This document shows, one piece after another, positions 1 to 6,792 of a stretch of 11,951 nt of DNA (positions are counted from its first letter, which is position 1; every line of letters begins with the position of its first letter). Made by a program: the position numbers and the translations under genes. Source of the stretch: Candidatus Atribacteria bacterium 1244-E10-H5-B2 (lineage in GTDB: Bacteria; Atribacterota; JS1; SB-45; 34-128); NCBI GenBank assembly GCA_003575245.1, contig NMQN01000752.1:1-11951 (forward strand), written 5' to 3'. The notes below the pieces were generated by a model, which was given only the letters and a program-made list of their open reading frames with translations, was not told where the DNA came from and did not search any database.

Positions 1-88
1 AAATAGTTAACTTTGAAATAAGAAATAGTTAACTTTGAAATAAGAAATAGTTAACTTTGAAATAAGAAATAGTTAACTTTGAAATAAG
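1..88. repeat. Four tandem 22-bp iterons (putative plasmid origin)
   Basis: Four identical 22-bp units sit head to tail without a gap: 1-22, 23-44, 45-66 and 67-88. Each unit contains AGTTAACTTTGAAATAAG with the palindrome GTTAAC near its start. The first unit begins at the first base of the window, so the array may continue to the left. Perfect repeats two helical turns long, directly upstream of a replication initiator gene, are the classical arrangement of an iteron-type origin bound by Rep. I see no DnaA box close by. The repeats are observed; the origin role is inferred from position and the neighbouring gene. Confidence 0.88.
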
Positions 89-108
89 AAAATCATCCTT
101 TTAACCTT

Positions 109-148
109 TGTCTATAAGGGTTTGCCAAAAAGACAACTCTTATAGACA
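109..148. promoter_or_regulatory. Inverted repeat in the rep leader (possible Rep operator)
   Basis: A perfect 10-bp inverted repeat, TGTCTATAAG at 109-118 and CTTATAGACA at 139-148, has a 20-bp spacer. It lies between the iterons and rep. In many iteron plasmids a half-iteron inverted repeat overlaps the rep promoter and mediates autorepression. Here the arm sequence does not resemble the iteron, so another repressor or an RNA hairpin is equally possible. I could not place a convincing -35/-10 pair around it. Confidence 0.5.
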
Positions 149-153
149 TATTT

Positions 154-195
154 AAATAACAACAACAAGAAGAAAAAGAGAAGTTGTTGTTTTTT
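154..195 (+). terminator. Terminator-like hairpin just upstream of the rep ribosome site
   Basis: AACAACAAC (158-166) pairs perfectly with GTTGTTGTT (183-191) around a 16-base purine-rich loop. After one T/T mismatch, AAA 154-156 can pair with TTT 193-195, and a run of T (190-195) ends the structure. A stem followed by a U-run has the shape of an intrinsic terminator, but it is GC-poor and therefore weak. It sits only 11 bases before the AGGAGG of rep, so it could attenuate rep transcription or mask initiation. This is read from sequence only. Confidence 0.4.
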
Positions 196-216
196 AAAAA
201 ATTAAAGGAGGAAGAA

Positions 217-1692
217 ATGAAAAAATCCAAAGAAGTTTCTATAAAAAATAATAATGAAATTATCCTACCAAAGATAATAAAATCCGAAGTAAATTTATTA
301 TTACTCCCATTTTTTACCCTAGGGAGAAAAGATAAAAGACTAAAAACCGAATATAAAAAGATAGGCAAAGGAGAAAATCAAGGAAAAGAGATTAGTTGGA
401 ATGTTTCAGCTAATCCTGAATATGGATATCCTGGCCCCTTTGATAGAGAAGTCCACAAAGCTATTGAACAAATTGTAACGGAAATTATAAAAATAGATGG
501 CATCATTAGAAACCCTATTCAGTTTTCGATTTACGGTCTATGTAAGAGAATGAGAATCAAGGGTGGAAAAAATTACCAAGAAATAAAAAAGGCTTTAGAA
601 CGGATTCAAGCTACTGTAATTAAATCAGCAGGTACCTTTTATTCAAAGGAAGATAAGCAATGGATTGAAGATATTTTTAGCCTCTATGATAGGGTAGTCT
701 TTACAGGCAAAAAATTACCTAATGGTGAAATAGCCGATAACAATTATCTTTTTTTAGGAAGTTGGTATCTCCAGAACCTAAATTCTCACCACACAAAACC
801 GATTAATTATACCTATTGGCGGAGTCTTGAAAGCAAAATAGCCTCCCGACTTTACGAAATTTTAGGGGTAAAATTTTACGGGATAAGGAATAAAAAAGTT
901 TGTTCCCTATGTTTTAAATATTCTACCTTATGCCAGATCCTTCCTATAATTCCCTATAAATTTATTTCTTTAGCTAAGCAACAGCTAAACCTGGGCAATA
1001 ATGAACTTAAGGACACCGGGTTTATTTCAAAATATGAGTGGAGTGAGAACGGAAATAACGGTTGGCTTATACGTTACTGGCCAGGAGAGAGAGCCAAAGA
1101 AGAGATAAGAAGGGCAGAGACAGAATATCTACCGGGCCCGAAAAGAGGGTTAGGGGATTTTTCTCGAGGACAGAATGATTTAATTGATAAGTTAGCAGAA
1201 ATCAACGTTTCCAGGATAACCGCCGAAGATCTAATAATAAATAATGATCAGGAATTGATAGAAAAATGGATCGAAGCAATTCATTATGCCAAGGCAGAAG
1301 ATAAAGCAGCCTATTTAGTTAAGGCGGTAAGAGAAAACTGGCAATTCCCAGAGGAATATTTAAGGGAGAAAAGAGAGAAACAACAGAAAGAAGAAGAGGA
1401 AAAAATAGAATGTATTAAGATAAAGCAACAAGAAAGGGAAAATATAAAGAGGCGGGAAGAGATCAAAAAGATAGAACAAATTTATAATTCGCTTGATCCT
1501 TTGCAGCAGGAAGAGATAAGAATAGAAACAGAAAAAAGGCTACCAGAGTTTTTGAAAGTTCAGTTGAATAAGAAAAGAATTAAAGGAACAACTTCAAAAT
1601 TGCTCGAGGTTGTCCTGGAAGAAAAGAGGAGAGAGATAATAAAAGAGTGGATTGATTCAGGAAGGATTAAAGACGCAAATAGTAATGTATAA
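217..1692 (+). CDS. Plasmid replication initiator protein (RPA/RepA type)
   Basis: Encodes 491 residues. It should bind the adjacent iterons, open the origin and recruit the host helicase. The segment NPEYGYPGPFD (about residues 66-76) begins the conserved domain of replication initiator protein A-like plasmid proteins. It is followed by the ISIYGL/CKRM-like helical region and a second block with the pattern SLESKIASRLYEILG, both typical of the winged-helix Rep core. From about residue 370 to the end the protein is very rich in Glu, Lys and Arg and looks like a long helical coiled coil, ending in a second helical block. The ATG at 217 has AGGAGG at 206-211, five bases upstream. An in-frame TTG at 184 lies inside the leader hairpin and has no ribosome site, so I reject it. 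The family assignment is from remembered motifs; the exact subfamily is uncertain. Confidence 0.87.
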   Translation: MKKSKEVSIKNNNEIILPKIIKSEVNLLLLPFFTLGRKDKRLKTEYKKIGKGENQGKEISWNVSANPEYGYPGPFDREVHKAIEQIVTEIIKIDGIIRNPIQFSIYGLCKRMRIKGGKNYQEIKKALERIQATVIKSAGTFYSKEDKQWIEDIFSLYDRVVFTGKKLPNGEIADNNYLFLGSWYLQNLNSHHTKPINYTYWRSLESKIASRLYEILGVKFYGIRNKKVCSLCFKYSTLCQILPIIPYKFISLAKQQLNLGNNELKDTGFISKYEWSENGNNGWLIRYWPGERAKEEIRRAETEYLPGPKRGLGDFSRGQNDLIDKLAEINVSRITAEDLIINNDQELIEKWIEAIHYAKAEDKAAYLVKAVRENWQFPEEYLREKREKQQKEEEEKIECIKIKQQERENIKRREEIKKIEQIYNSLDPLQQEEIRIETEKRLPEFLKVQLNKKRIKGTTSKLLEVVLEEKRREIIKEWIDSGRIKDANSNV

Positions 1693-1752
1693 CAGCGATA
1701 AAGAAGTTTTCTTTTATCCGGAAGGAGAGGAATAACCAGGGGGTTTTGTAAG

Positions 1753-1989
1753 ATGAATAAAATTTTAAATATATTATTAATAGGGTTGATTATAATAGTA
1801 GTTGTAGGCCTGTTTTACTTGGCAATCCCAAAGTATCAGGTTGAGATGGTTAGGTTAGACGATAAAACTGTTATGATAACTAAAATAAACACTTTGACTG
1901 GAGAAACTAAAACGTTTTATAGAGGAGGCGAAAAAGCAAAAGAAATTTACGAATATATTGAGGGTAAAGGGCATTATAATAAAAATTAA
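1753..1989 (+). CDS. Small single-pass membrane protein, unknown function
   Basis: 78 residues with a strongly hydrophobic segment at about residues 5-24 (NILLIGLIIIVVVGLFYLAI), which could be a signal anchor. A short soluble tail of about 50 residues follows, with alternating charge (MVRLDDKTVMITKINTL). The topology is most simply N-in with the tail outside. The ribosome site is poor (AGGGGG at 1738-1743, nine bases before the ATG), unlike nearly every other gene here. Translation may instead be coupled to a 16-codon frame (1685-1735) that begins inside the rep stop and carries AGGAGAGGAA. It ends 15 bases before the GTG of the next membrane gene, so the two are probably one unit. I do not recognise the family. 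Confidence 0.7.
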   Translation: MNKILNILLIGLIIIVVVGLFYLAIPKYQVEMVRLDDKTVMITKINTLTGETKTFYRGGEKAKEIYEYIEGKGHYNKN

Positions 1990-2004
1990 AGGAGGTATAA
2001 ATAA

Positions 2005-2922
2005 GTGTGGTATATAATTTTATACACAGTTTTTGCAATTTGGGTATTTATTGACGCCCTCGGAAGAAAAGCAAAGGCTGTACCTTGGGCCATCGGTACA
2101 TTTTTTCTTGGTCCAGTTATCCTTCCAATTTACATTGCTAAACGCCCGCTTAAGTCTGGAGAAATCCGAGAAGGCGGAACAGCTTGGAATATTCTTAAAA
2201 ATTTTGCTATTTTTTGGACTATATTAATGGCGGTTGCTTTCATCTGGGGTATGTTAGCTACTAGCGTAAATATTCCGATGCTCCAAAGCGAAGCTGAAAA
2301 AGCCGGCTTTGCTATTGGGACAACGATTGGTCTAACTATGATTGGAGCACTTTGGTTTTTTCCATTTACAGCTACGGTGGTTTTAGGCTTAATCCTAAAA
2401 AAGTCATCAATTATAGAAAAAGGACCAACCGAACAGTTTATTTCCGAAACAGCACAGGAAAAGAAAGAACAAAAAATAACTGCAAAATCAAAACTATTTA
2501 GTTTTGGGGAGTGGGCATTCATAATAATCTTTGCCATTATCGTTTTTGGTTTTACAGCCTACAAAATCAATACAAATTATATTAAAAAACCAAAAATACA
2601 AAATTTTACTTCTACTGAAAGCACTATCCCAAAAACTAAAAGCAAAGACACTTATGAAAATGGACTAGTTTTGGTTGATTTTAAATGGGAAAGAGGGGAA
2701 TACGATACAAGGTATTTAACCGGTATTGTAGAAAATAAGTCTAACAAAACATATTCACACGTTCAAGTTGAATTTAATTTATATGACGAAAACGATTTTC
2801 AGGTAGGTAGTACTCTTGCTAATATTAATAATTTTGAACCCAACGGAAAATGGAAATTTAAAGCGATAGTTTTTGAGGCCGAAGCAAGTAAAGCACGTTT
2901 AAAAGGGATCACTGGTTTCTAA
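2005..2922 (+). CDS. Multi-pass membrane protein with FxLYD-type C-terminal domain
   Basis: 305 residues. Hydrophobic segments lie at about 2-18, 27-45, 66-88, 101-131 and 168-186; after the last, a soluble domain runs to the C-terminus. That domain (about 220-305) has the FxLYD signature: FNLYD at 257-261 after a GIVENKSNKTY turn, then a VGSTLANINNFEPNG stretch and a closing KFKAIV strand. FxLYD domains are immunoglobulin-like folds on bacterial surface or membrane proteins. Residues 1-45 resemble small membrane proteins of the 'phospholipase_D-nuclease N-terminal'-like type (IWVFIDALGRK), so the gene may be a fusion; this is a weak impression. The start is GTG, with AGGAGG nine bases upstream. 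Its role on the plasmid is unknown; surface exclusion or envelope sensing would be guesses. Confidence 0.82.
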   Translation: MWYIILYTVFAIWVFIDALGRKAKAVPWAIGTFFLGPVILPIYIAKRPLKSGEIREGGTAWNILKNFAIFWTILMAVAFIWGMLATSVNIPMLQSEAEKAGFAIGTTIGLTMIGALWFFPFTATVVLGLILKKSSIIEKGPTEQFISETAQEKKEQKITAKSKLFSFGEWAFIIIFAIIVFGFTAYKINTNYIKKPKIQNFTSTESTIPKTKSKDTYENGLVLVDFKWERGEYDTRYLTGIVENKSNKTYSHVQVEFNLYDENDFQVGSTLANINNFEPNGKWKFKAIVFEAEASKARLKGITGF

Positions 2923-3033
2923 ATATACGAAATAAAACAAAATTTATAATTAGAGTTATAGAAGCTGAAAAAGTTCGGCAAATATTTAGGGACGCACGTA
3001 ATAAATATAAAAACCAAAAAAAAGGAGGAAAAA

Positions 3034-4137
3034 ATGAAAATTCAAATTAAAGACTTAAGACCGAATCCATTCAGGGATATGGATAATTATCCTATAAATG
3101 AGGAGAAGGTTCAAAGCCTTACTAACTCAATTAATCAAACTGGATTCTGGGATAATATTTTAGTGAGACCAAAACCTGGGTATACTTTCTGGACAAAACA
3201 AATTGATGACGGAGAAGAATTAGATGAAATGAATGCCCCTTGTTATATGCATATAACTTACGATGAAAACGGAGAGGAAGAAGATTATGATGACCCCATT
3301 TTTGAAATTGCCTATGGACACCATAGATTAATTGTCTTAAAGAAATTATTTAAACCCGATGATTATGTAGATATTCCAGTTAAAGAACTTGATGACCCTA
3401 CTATGATTCGGATTATGGCGAATGAAAATATGAATGAATGGGAAGCAAATATATATATAATCGATGAAACAATTAATGTTGCAAATAAATATTTATTAAA
3501 TCACCCAGAACTAGTTGAAAAAATTATTTTCGATTGCGATTTGTCGAAAGCGCAAATGCATCCTAAATATGAAATATCATCTAAAATTATATCTGAGTTT
3601 TTAGGTAATAAATTATGGTATCGGCAAAGAGTTGCTGAATCTTTAAAAAGACTTAAATTGGAAAAAGAAAACAAACTTAATAAAGAAGCAATAGAAAAAT
3701 TACCACATGAAAAAACTGCTACAGTTTTTACAAGACAAGTCGAAAATATTAAAAATATAACCCCCAGACAACAAAAAAAAGCCGTAAAACAAATTATTGA
3801 AAAGCAAGATTTTAGTGAATCAGGAATGAAGTCAGCATTACTTGATGAAAAATATAGGGGCAAAGAGAAGGGTAAGGAAGAACGGGATTTCATTGAATTT
3901 AAGACTTATGTAATGGGATGCACAAAAGAAATAAATACATTGAATGGGAAACTTGGGAAATTATTATTGCTCGAAGAGGAACTCAAACCCGATATGTTAC
4001 TGTACCGTGGCTCTATAGAAGCAAGAGATTTCGATAGTGCATTACGTTTATTGATTAGTATTTTAAAGGGATTTTTAGGGAAGGGGGAAACAGAATGCCA
4101 AAAACAAATCGTATCAAAGCAACAATCAAGGAAGTAA
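3034..4137 (+). CDS. ParB-like protein with N-terminal ParB/Srx domain, atypical
   Basis: 367 residues. The N-terminus is ParB-like: LRPNPFR at 8-14, then a helix and GFWDNILVRP at 37-46 as in ParB box I, and AYGHHRLIVLKKL at 93-105 in the position of the ParB box II (GERRxRA). Between them lies an acidic insert of about 45 residues (EEEDYDD at 81-87). After it comes ANENMNEWEANIY (129-141), at the place of the ENxQR motif but without the Arg. The central and C-terminal parts are helical and very Lys-rich, as in DNA-binding adaptors. Canonical ParB proteins are CTP-dependent clamps that load at parS and work with ParA. No ParA gene or obvious parS is present in the window. It could act in partition, in regulation or in a phage-type ParB nuclease role. 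AGGAGG lies five bases before the ATG. Confidence 0.8.
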   Translation: MKIQIKDLRPNPFRDMDNYPINEEKVQSLTNSINQTGFWDNILVRPKPGYTFWTKQIDDGEELDEMNAPCYMHITYDENGEEEDYDDPIFEIAYGHHRLIVLKKLFKPDDYVDIPVKELDDPTMIRIMANENMNEWEANIYIIDETINVANKYLLNHPELVEKIIFDCDLSKAQMHPKYEISSKIISEFLGNKLWYRQRVAESLKRLKLEKENKLNKEAIEKLPHEKTATVFTRQVENIKNITPRQQKKAVKQIIEKQDFSESGMKSALLDEKYRGKEKGKEERDFIEFKTYVMGCTKEINTLNGKLGKLLLLEEELKPDMLLYRGSIEARDFDSALRLLISILKGFLGKGETECQKQIVSKQQSRK

Positions 4138-4634
4138 TTGATATTTTTTATAAAAACGCTGGTGAATTATTATCTACTGTCAATATTTGTGCGAAATATT
4201 ATAACTTAACGGACAAAATCTATAAGGAATTTCCAAGAGGAAATAAAAAAAAAGACTATAAAATGATCAAAAGATGTATTCATCCTGCAAGAGAGTATTT
4301 TCGTGAAAATGGTGAATTTCTAATTAGTGATTTATTTGATGGTGAAAGATATTATGTGTTGGTTACTTCTGCTGATAAATTTAAAAAATATATCATTAAA
4401 GAATTGGAGAAAAATATCAGAAGGAAGATTCGAGCAGGGGAACGTTTTGACATAAATCTTTATAATGTTAAAGAACGAAGATTGTTGCCTAAATATGAAA
4501 TAAAGAGACTTGAAGAACCGGTTTCGGTAGATGAGAAAATAGCAAAATTTAAGAAGGGAAGCGATAAGACAGTATTACCTACCCCTCAATATGTTGAATG
4601 TCCGAAATGCCATTATAAATTTACAATAGATTAA
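4095..4634 (+). CDS. Unknown basic protein with C-terminal CPKC zinc half-site
   Basis: 179 residues, overlapping the end of the ParB-like gene by 43 bases in another frame. Its GGGGG ribosome site (4082-4087) lies inside that gene, so the two are probably translated together and may work together. The protein is mostly helical and basic at the N-terminus (FPRGNKKKDYKMIKR) and ends in VECPKCHYKFTID, a single CxxC knuckle. One CxxC would need a partner, for example a second subunit, to hold zinc. The middle (GEFLISDLFDGERYYVLVTS) looks like a beta-rich, winged-helix-like patch. I do not recognise the family. It is followed at once by a bidirectional terminator. Confidence 0.75.
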   Translation: MPKTNRIKATIKEVIDIFYKNAGELLSTVNICAKYYNLTDKIYKEFPRGNKKKDYKMIKRCIHPAREYFRENGEFLISDLFDGERYYVLVTSADKFKKYIIKELEKNIRRKIRAGERFDINLYNVKERRLLPKYEIKRLEEPVSVDEKIAKFKKGSDKTVLPTPQYVECPKCHYKFTID

Positions 4635-4636
4635 AT

Positions 4637-4677
4637 AAAAAAAAGAAAGCGGAATATTTCCTACTCCGCTTCTTTTT
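4637..4677. terminator. Bidirectional intrinsic terminator between converging genes
   Basis: GCGGA (4649-4653) pairs with TCCGC (4665-4669). The stem continues as GAA/TTC with one bulged A (4648) and then AAAA/TTTT, around an 11-base loop. There is a T-run on the plus strand (4673-4677) and an A-run on the left, which becomes a T-run on the minus strand. It lies exactly between the plus-strand gene ending at 4634 and the minus-strand gene ending at 4743, so it can stop both. Confidence 0.9.
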
Positions 4678-4692
4678 ATGTACTCATAGTTT

Positions 4693-4724
4693 TCAGATTT
4701 TATATCTATTGCTCTGATTTTATA
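4693..4724. repeat. Two near-identical 12-bp direct repeats, 20 bp apart
   Basis: TCAGATTTTATA (4693-4704) and TCTGATTTTATA (4713-4724) match at 11 of 12 positions with a 20-bp period, about two helical turns. They lie between the terminator and the 3' end of the HTH gene. The spacing suits a DNA-binding dimer, but there is no promoter beside them, so the function is unclear. Confidence 0.35.
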
Positions 4725-4742
4725 CAACCACAAATTAAACAT

Positions 4743-4925
4743 TTATTTTTTTTCATCATCTACCAAAATTAGCTTCGCTATTCTATTCCAGCCCCTCCTG
4801 GGTATACCCCACATAACACATATCTGACGCATCCGCTCGTAAGTAACCCCGTACATTTCGGCAATTTTATAAAGAGATTTAGTCTTGACTAGCTCCCTTA
4901 ATTCGCTTTTTTTAATTGATTTCAT
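4743..4925 (-). CDS. Small helix-turn-helix DNA-binding protein
   Basis: 60 residues, essentially one HTH domain. SLYKIAEMYGVTYERMRQICVMWGIPRRG (about 17-45) has the spacing of a sigma-70 region 4-like or MarR/Xre-like recognition unit: hydrophobic I-A...Y-G-V turn...R-I. Small plasmid regulators of this kind often bind their own promoter. The start is ATG at 4925 with GAGGTG six bases before it. It has its own probable promoter (4943-4951) and lies 89 bases after the long minus-strand operon, so it may be regulated separately. Its targets are unknown; the imperfect palindrome at 8795-8809 and the repeats at 4693-4724 are candidates. Confidence 0.78.
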   Translation of the reverse strand: MKSIKKSELRELVKTKSLYKIAEMYGVTYERMRQICVMWGIPRRGWNRIAKLILVDDEKK

Positions 4926-4942
4926 ATAATCACCTCGCTTTT

Positions 4943-4951
4943 AGTATAACA
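4943..4951 (-). promoter_or_regulatory. Extended -10 promoter candidate for the HTH gene
   Basis: Read on the minus strand, the sequence TGTTATACT gives TATACT (4943-4948) preceded by TG plus one base, the extended -10 form. No good -35 lies 17 bases upstream. It is 18 bases before the HTH gene start. A weak ACCCT/AGGGT inverted repeat (about 4951-4975) lies just upstream and could be a regulatory site. Confidence 0.45.
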
Positions 4952-5014
4952 CCCTCGACCTCTAAATGATAGGGTTTTTTATTTATTTTTATAGTTTGTG
5001 TTATTTAGATCCTT

Positions 5015-5431
5015 TTAATAATGATACTTTACAATTTCATTTACTTTCTTTAAGGTCCAGACAGGGTTCAGATTCCTTATTTCTTTAATCTCTTTCCATA
5101 AGTAACCGTATTTAGCCATGGTATAACAGATAAGAGCCTCCATTTTATAATCGTAAGGTTCTATCCTGATCAGCGGTATTAAAAGTTTATTTTCTTTCTC
5201 TTTGTAAGTGGGTATCTCCACCATTGCTAGCACATATTCAGGCTTTTTAAATGGCTTCTCGACTTCGTATAGATCAGGATTCAATTTTACTCTTATTATA
5301 TGTTTGCATTCTATCCGGTTAAACTTCCAGGCCGGACATGAGCAACCCCATTCATTTTTATCTGATAGGGCAACCACATAAACACCATTACCATTTTCGC
5401 TTTTGACCTTCCATTTTTTGACCCATTTCAT
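5015..5431 (-). CDS. SWIM zinc-finger protein
   Basis: 138 residues. Residues 29-45 (GCSCPAWKFNRIECKHI) contain the SWIM pattern CxCx(n)CxH, with C30, C32, C42 and H44 as zinc ligands and the usual aromatic/basic spacer. SWIM domains mediate DNA or protein binding and occur in plasmid- and transposon-borne proteins. The preceding KWKVKSENGNGVYVVALSDKNEWG is the beta hairpin that normally leads into SWIM. The C-terminal two thirds are unrecognised. The start is ATG at 5431, with AAAGGAGG lying in the last codons of the upstream gene, so the two are translationally linked. It is the last gene of the long minus-strand operon. Confidence 0.85.
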   Translation of the reverse strand: MKWVKKWKVKSENGNGVYVVALSDKNEWGCSCPAWKFNRIECKHIIRVKLNPDLYEVEKPFKKPEYVLAMVEIPTYKEKENKLLIPLIRIEPYDYKMEALICYTMAKYGYLWKEIKEIRNLNPVWTLKKVNEIVKYHY

Positions 5432-5433
5432 TA

Positions 5434-5634
5434 TTAATTTACCTCCTTTTTTATAAATTCAAAATAACCTTTTAGTGTCGCCTTGTCTTTTAAAGATAGT
5501 TTTTTAAACCATTCGCTAAATTCTTTATGCTTTTCCTTTTCGATATAGTATCTTGGAGACAGAATCATATTATTTTTTTCTATCTCTTTCATTGAAACAG
5601 TAAAACATAATGGATCGGTAGATATAATCTTCAC
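5434..5634 (-). CDS. Small unknown protein, GTG start
   Basis: 66 residues starting with GTG, eight bases after GGAGG, which overlaps the end of the preceding gene. It is charged, soluble and probably helical in the second half (FSEWFKKLSLKDKATLKGYFEFIKKEV). The spacing of 'WFKKLSLKDKATL' resembles small helical phage proteins, but I recognise no family. Its last codons carry the ribosome site for the SWIM gene, two bases away. Confidence 0.65.
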   Translation of the reverse strand: MKIISTDPLCFTVSMKEIEKNNMILSPRYYIEKEKHKEFSEWFKKLSLKDKATLKGYFEFIKKEVN

Positions 5635-5647
5635 CGGCTACACCTCC

Positions 5648-5836
5648 TTATAATAATTTTCTATTTCTTCTCTCAAATAGTACATAGCCTAATGGTTCGA
5701 GAGTAACTTTATACCACCTGGACAATTCCCTTTCTTCGGTCTTGCTTAAAAATCTCATTAAAAAAGCAACATTATTCTGGCCGGTAGTTTTAAATCTTTC
5801 ATCGATAATATTTCTAAGATACGATATATTATCCAA
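5648..5836 (-). CDS. Small unknown protein, TTG start
   Basis: 62 residues if translation begins at the TTG at 5836, which has a strong AAGGAGG six bases upstream. The frame stays open to a second TTG at 5935, but that codon has no ribosome site and the added segment (KAGYKHKQGLKTRAKN) comes from two 11-bp direct repeats, so I prefer the short form. The protein is charged with a hydrophobic middle (NNVAFLMRFLSKTEERELSRWYKVTL). Function is not recognised. The gap of 107 bases to the gene before it is the longest one inside this operon without a structured element. It holds those repeats (TTTAGCCCTTG at 5879-5889 and 5892-5902 on the plus strand). Confidence 0.6.
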   Translation of the reverse strand: MDNISYLRNIIDERFKTTGQNNVAFLMRFLSKTEERELSRWYKVTLEPLGYVLFERRNRKLL

Positions 5837-5943
5837 TTTAGCCCTCCTTTCTATATTTAAAACGATTTTAAGCGTGTTTTTAGCCCTTGTCTTTAGCCCT
5901 TGCTTATGTTTATACCCTGCTTTTACTTTACACAAGTATCTTT

Positions 5944-6171
5944 TTATAAATTGTATAGATATTTAAAACCTTTTTGTTCTCCCCATTTCACTAAAAAATG
6001 GTAGACATAATTAGGCATAATAGAAGAAGGATTTAATTCAAAGAAAAATATCTCACCTACTAAAGTTATATTCCCTAGATTATCCCGGTTAAGCCAGTTG
6101 TAAATTTTGCTCCATATTTTAGATTCTTCTTTCTTCTCTAACGCCTCTTTCCATAAAATATCTTTTAGCAT
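5944..6171 (-). CDS. Small unknown protein
   Basis: 75 residues from the ATG at 6171, which has GGAGG eight bases upstream. A GTG at 6180 overlaps that GGAGG and cannot be the start. The N-terminus is basic and helical (KEALEKKEESKIWSKIYNWLNR). The C-terminal half is hydrophobic and aromatic but not a clear membrane span (ITLVGEIFFFELNPSSIMPNYVYHFLVKW). The family is not recognised. It lies directly after the stop-anchored RNA element at 6187-6251, whose outer stem runs into this gene's ribosome site. Confidence 0.6.
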   Translation of the reverse strand: MLKDILWKEALEKKEESKIWSKIYNWLNRDNLGNITLVGEIFFFELNPSSIMPNYVYHFLVKWGEQKGFKYLYNL

Positions 6172-6186
6172 TCCTTTCACCTCCTT

Positions 6187-6251
6187 TTAAGTAATCACAA
6201 GGCAAGGAATTGTTTTCTTGCGAAACAACTCCCTGCTTTCTGACTGCTCAA
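6187..6251 (-). repeat. Stop-anchored double-stem RNA element, copy A
   Basis: Read on the minus strand, the outer stem is UUGAGCAGUCA (6251-6241) pairing with UGAUUACUUAA (6197-6187), with one C/A mismatch. Its UGA is the stop codon of the gene at 6248-6616. The inner stem pairs 6235-6223 with 6215-6203 for 13 consecutive base pairs. Two of these are G-U wobbles on the minus strand that would be A/C mismatches on the plus strand, so the functional molecule is the mRNA. There is no U-run, so it is not a terminator. The outer stem matches copy B; the inner stem is a different sequence. Confidence 0.72.
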
Positions 6252-6616
6252 GCCTTAAAATCATACTCAAAAACATTAACTTGACCGGCAAAATCTTCTC
6301 CATTATGAGCCATAGCAAAACCATTCTTAAATCTCCAAAAAGTTATGATCCTTTTATTAAAGGTTGGCCTTACTTTTTCAGTTTTAAGCCCGATTACCGG
6401 ACCGCCCGAAACAGTACAAACCCCTTCATCAAAATATGGAGTTGTAATATTCCAGCCAGCCCTGACAATCTTATCGTCTGTGCTTTCAATAACCCCATAA
6501 TCGCCATCCTTTATTAAACAATTATCGCTATTCTTGGCATAAACAATATCGCCAGGCTTCGGTCTGCTATTCTCTTTATTTATTGCCGGCTTGTCTAATA
6601 GCCCCAAAAACCTCAT
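6248..6616 (-). CDS. SH3-like phage/plasmid protein, unknown function
   Basis: 122 residues. KPGDIVYAKNSDNCLIKDGDYGVIE (about 19-43) has the strand pattern of an SH3/KOW-like beta barrel: a PGD turn and then alternating hydrophobic strands. A second block follows with FDEGVCTVSGGPVIGLK and FWRFKNGFAMAHNGEDFAGQV. The FWRFK-G-A-AHNG part is similar to uncharacterised proteins I associate with Clostridia phages and plasmids, but I cannot name a family. The start is ATG at 6616, with GGAGG from the end of the preceding gene. The UGA stop is inside a conserved RNA element (6187-6251). Confidence 0.72.
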   Translation of the reverse strand: MRFLGLLDKPAINKENSRPKPGDIVYAKNSDNCLIKDGDYGVIESTDDKIVRAGWNITTPYFDEGVCTVSGGPVIGLKTEKVRPTFNKRIITFWRFKNGFAMAHNGEDFAGQVNVFEYDFKA

Positions 6617-6620
6617 TTTA

Positions 6621-6788
6621 TTAAACCTCCTGTTCTTTTATTAGATTATTGATATAATTTATAGCTTTCTCTGAATCTGTAAAGGCCTTTAAATCTTCAT
6701 AATACGGTAGTTTATAGGCCCAAAAAAGATTTTTAACTTTTGCTTGAGTAACTTCGAAGCAACCATCTTTATAGATTAATTTAGACAT
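6621..6788 (-). CDS. 55-residue unknown protein
   Basis: A frame of 55 codons plus UAA, starting at ATG 6788, with AGGAGG eight bases upstream inside the last codons of the RadC-like gene. The product begins MSKLIYKDGCFEVTQAKVKN and continues LFWAYKLPYYEDLKAF before an amphipathic helix (SEKAINYINNLIKEQEV). It looks soluble. Its end carries the ribosome site of the next gene, four bases on, as elsewhere in this operon. Clean spacing on both sides makes it a likely real gene. The family is not recognised. Confidence 0.68.
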   Translation of the reverse strand: MSKLIYKDGCFEVTQAKVKNLFWAYKLPYYEDLKAFTDSEKAINYINNLIKEQEV

Positions 6789-6792
6789 TTAT

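Noticed and set aside
1..88. CRISPR array
   Set aside because: The repeats are contiguous with no spacers and sit beside rep; they are iterons.
93..368. Minus-strand frame over the rep leader, and other antisense frames inside rep, FxLYD, ParB-like and HU-region genes
   Set aside because: Shadow frames without ribosome sites, overlapping well-supported genes.
1685..1735. 16-codon ORF overlapping the rep stop
   Set aside because: It has no own ribosome site and only minimal length; it may only couple translation. Mentioned under the 78-aa gene.
2918..3047. Open frame reading VIEAEKVRQIFRDARNKYK between the FxLYD and ParB-like genes
   Set aside because: It looks protein-like but has no start codon or ribosome site; it may be a fossil.
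5837..5935. N-terminal extension of the 62-aa protein to TTG 5935
   Set aside because: No ribosome site at 5935, repeat-derived basic sequence, and an excellent AAGGAGG just before TTG 5836.
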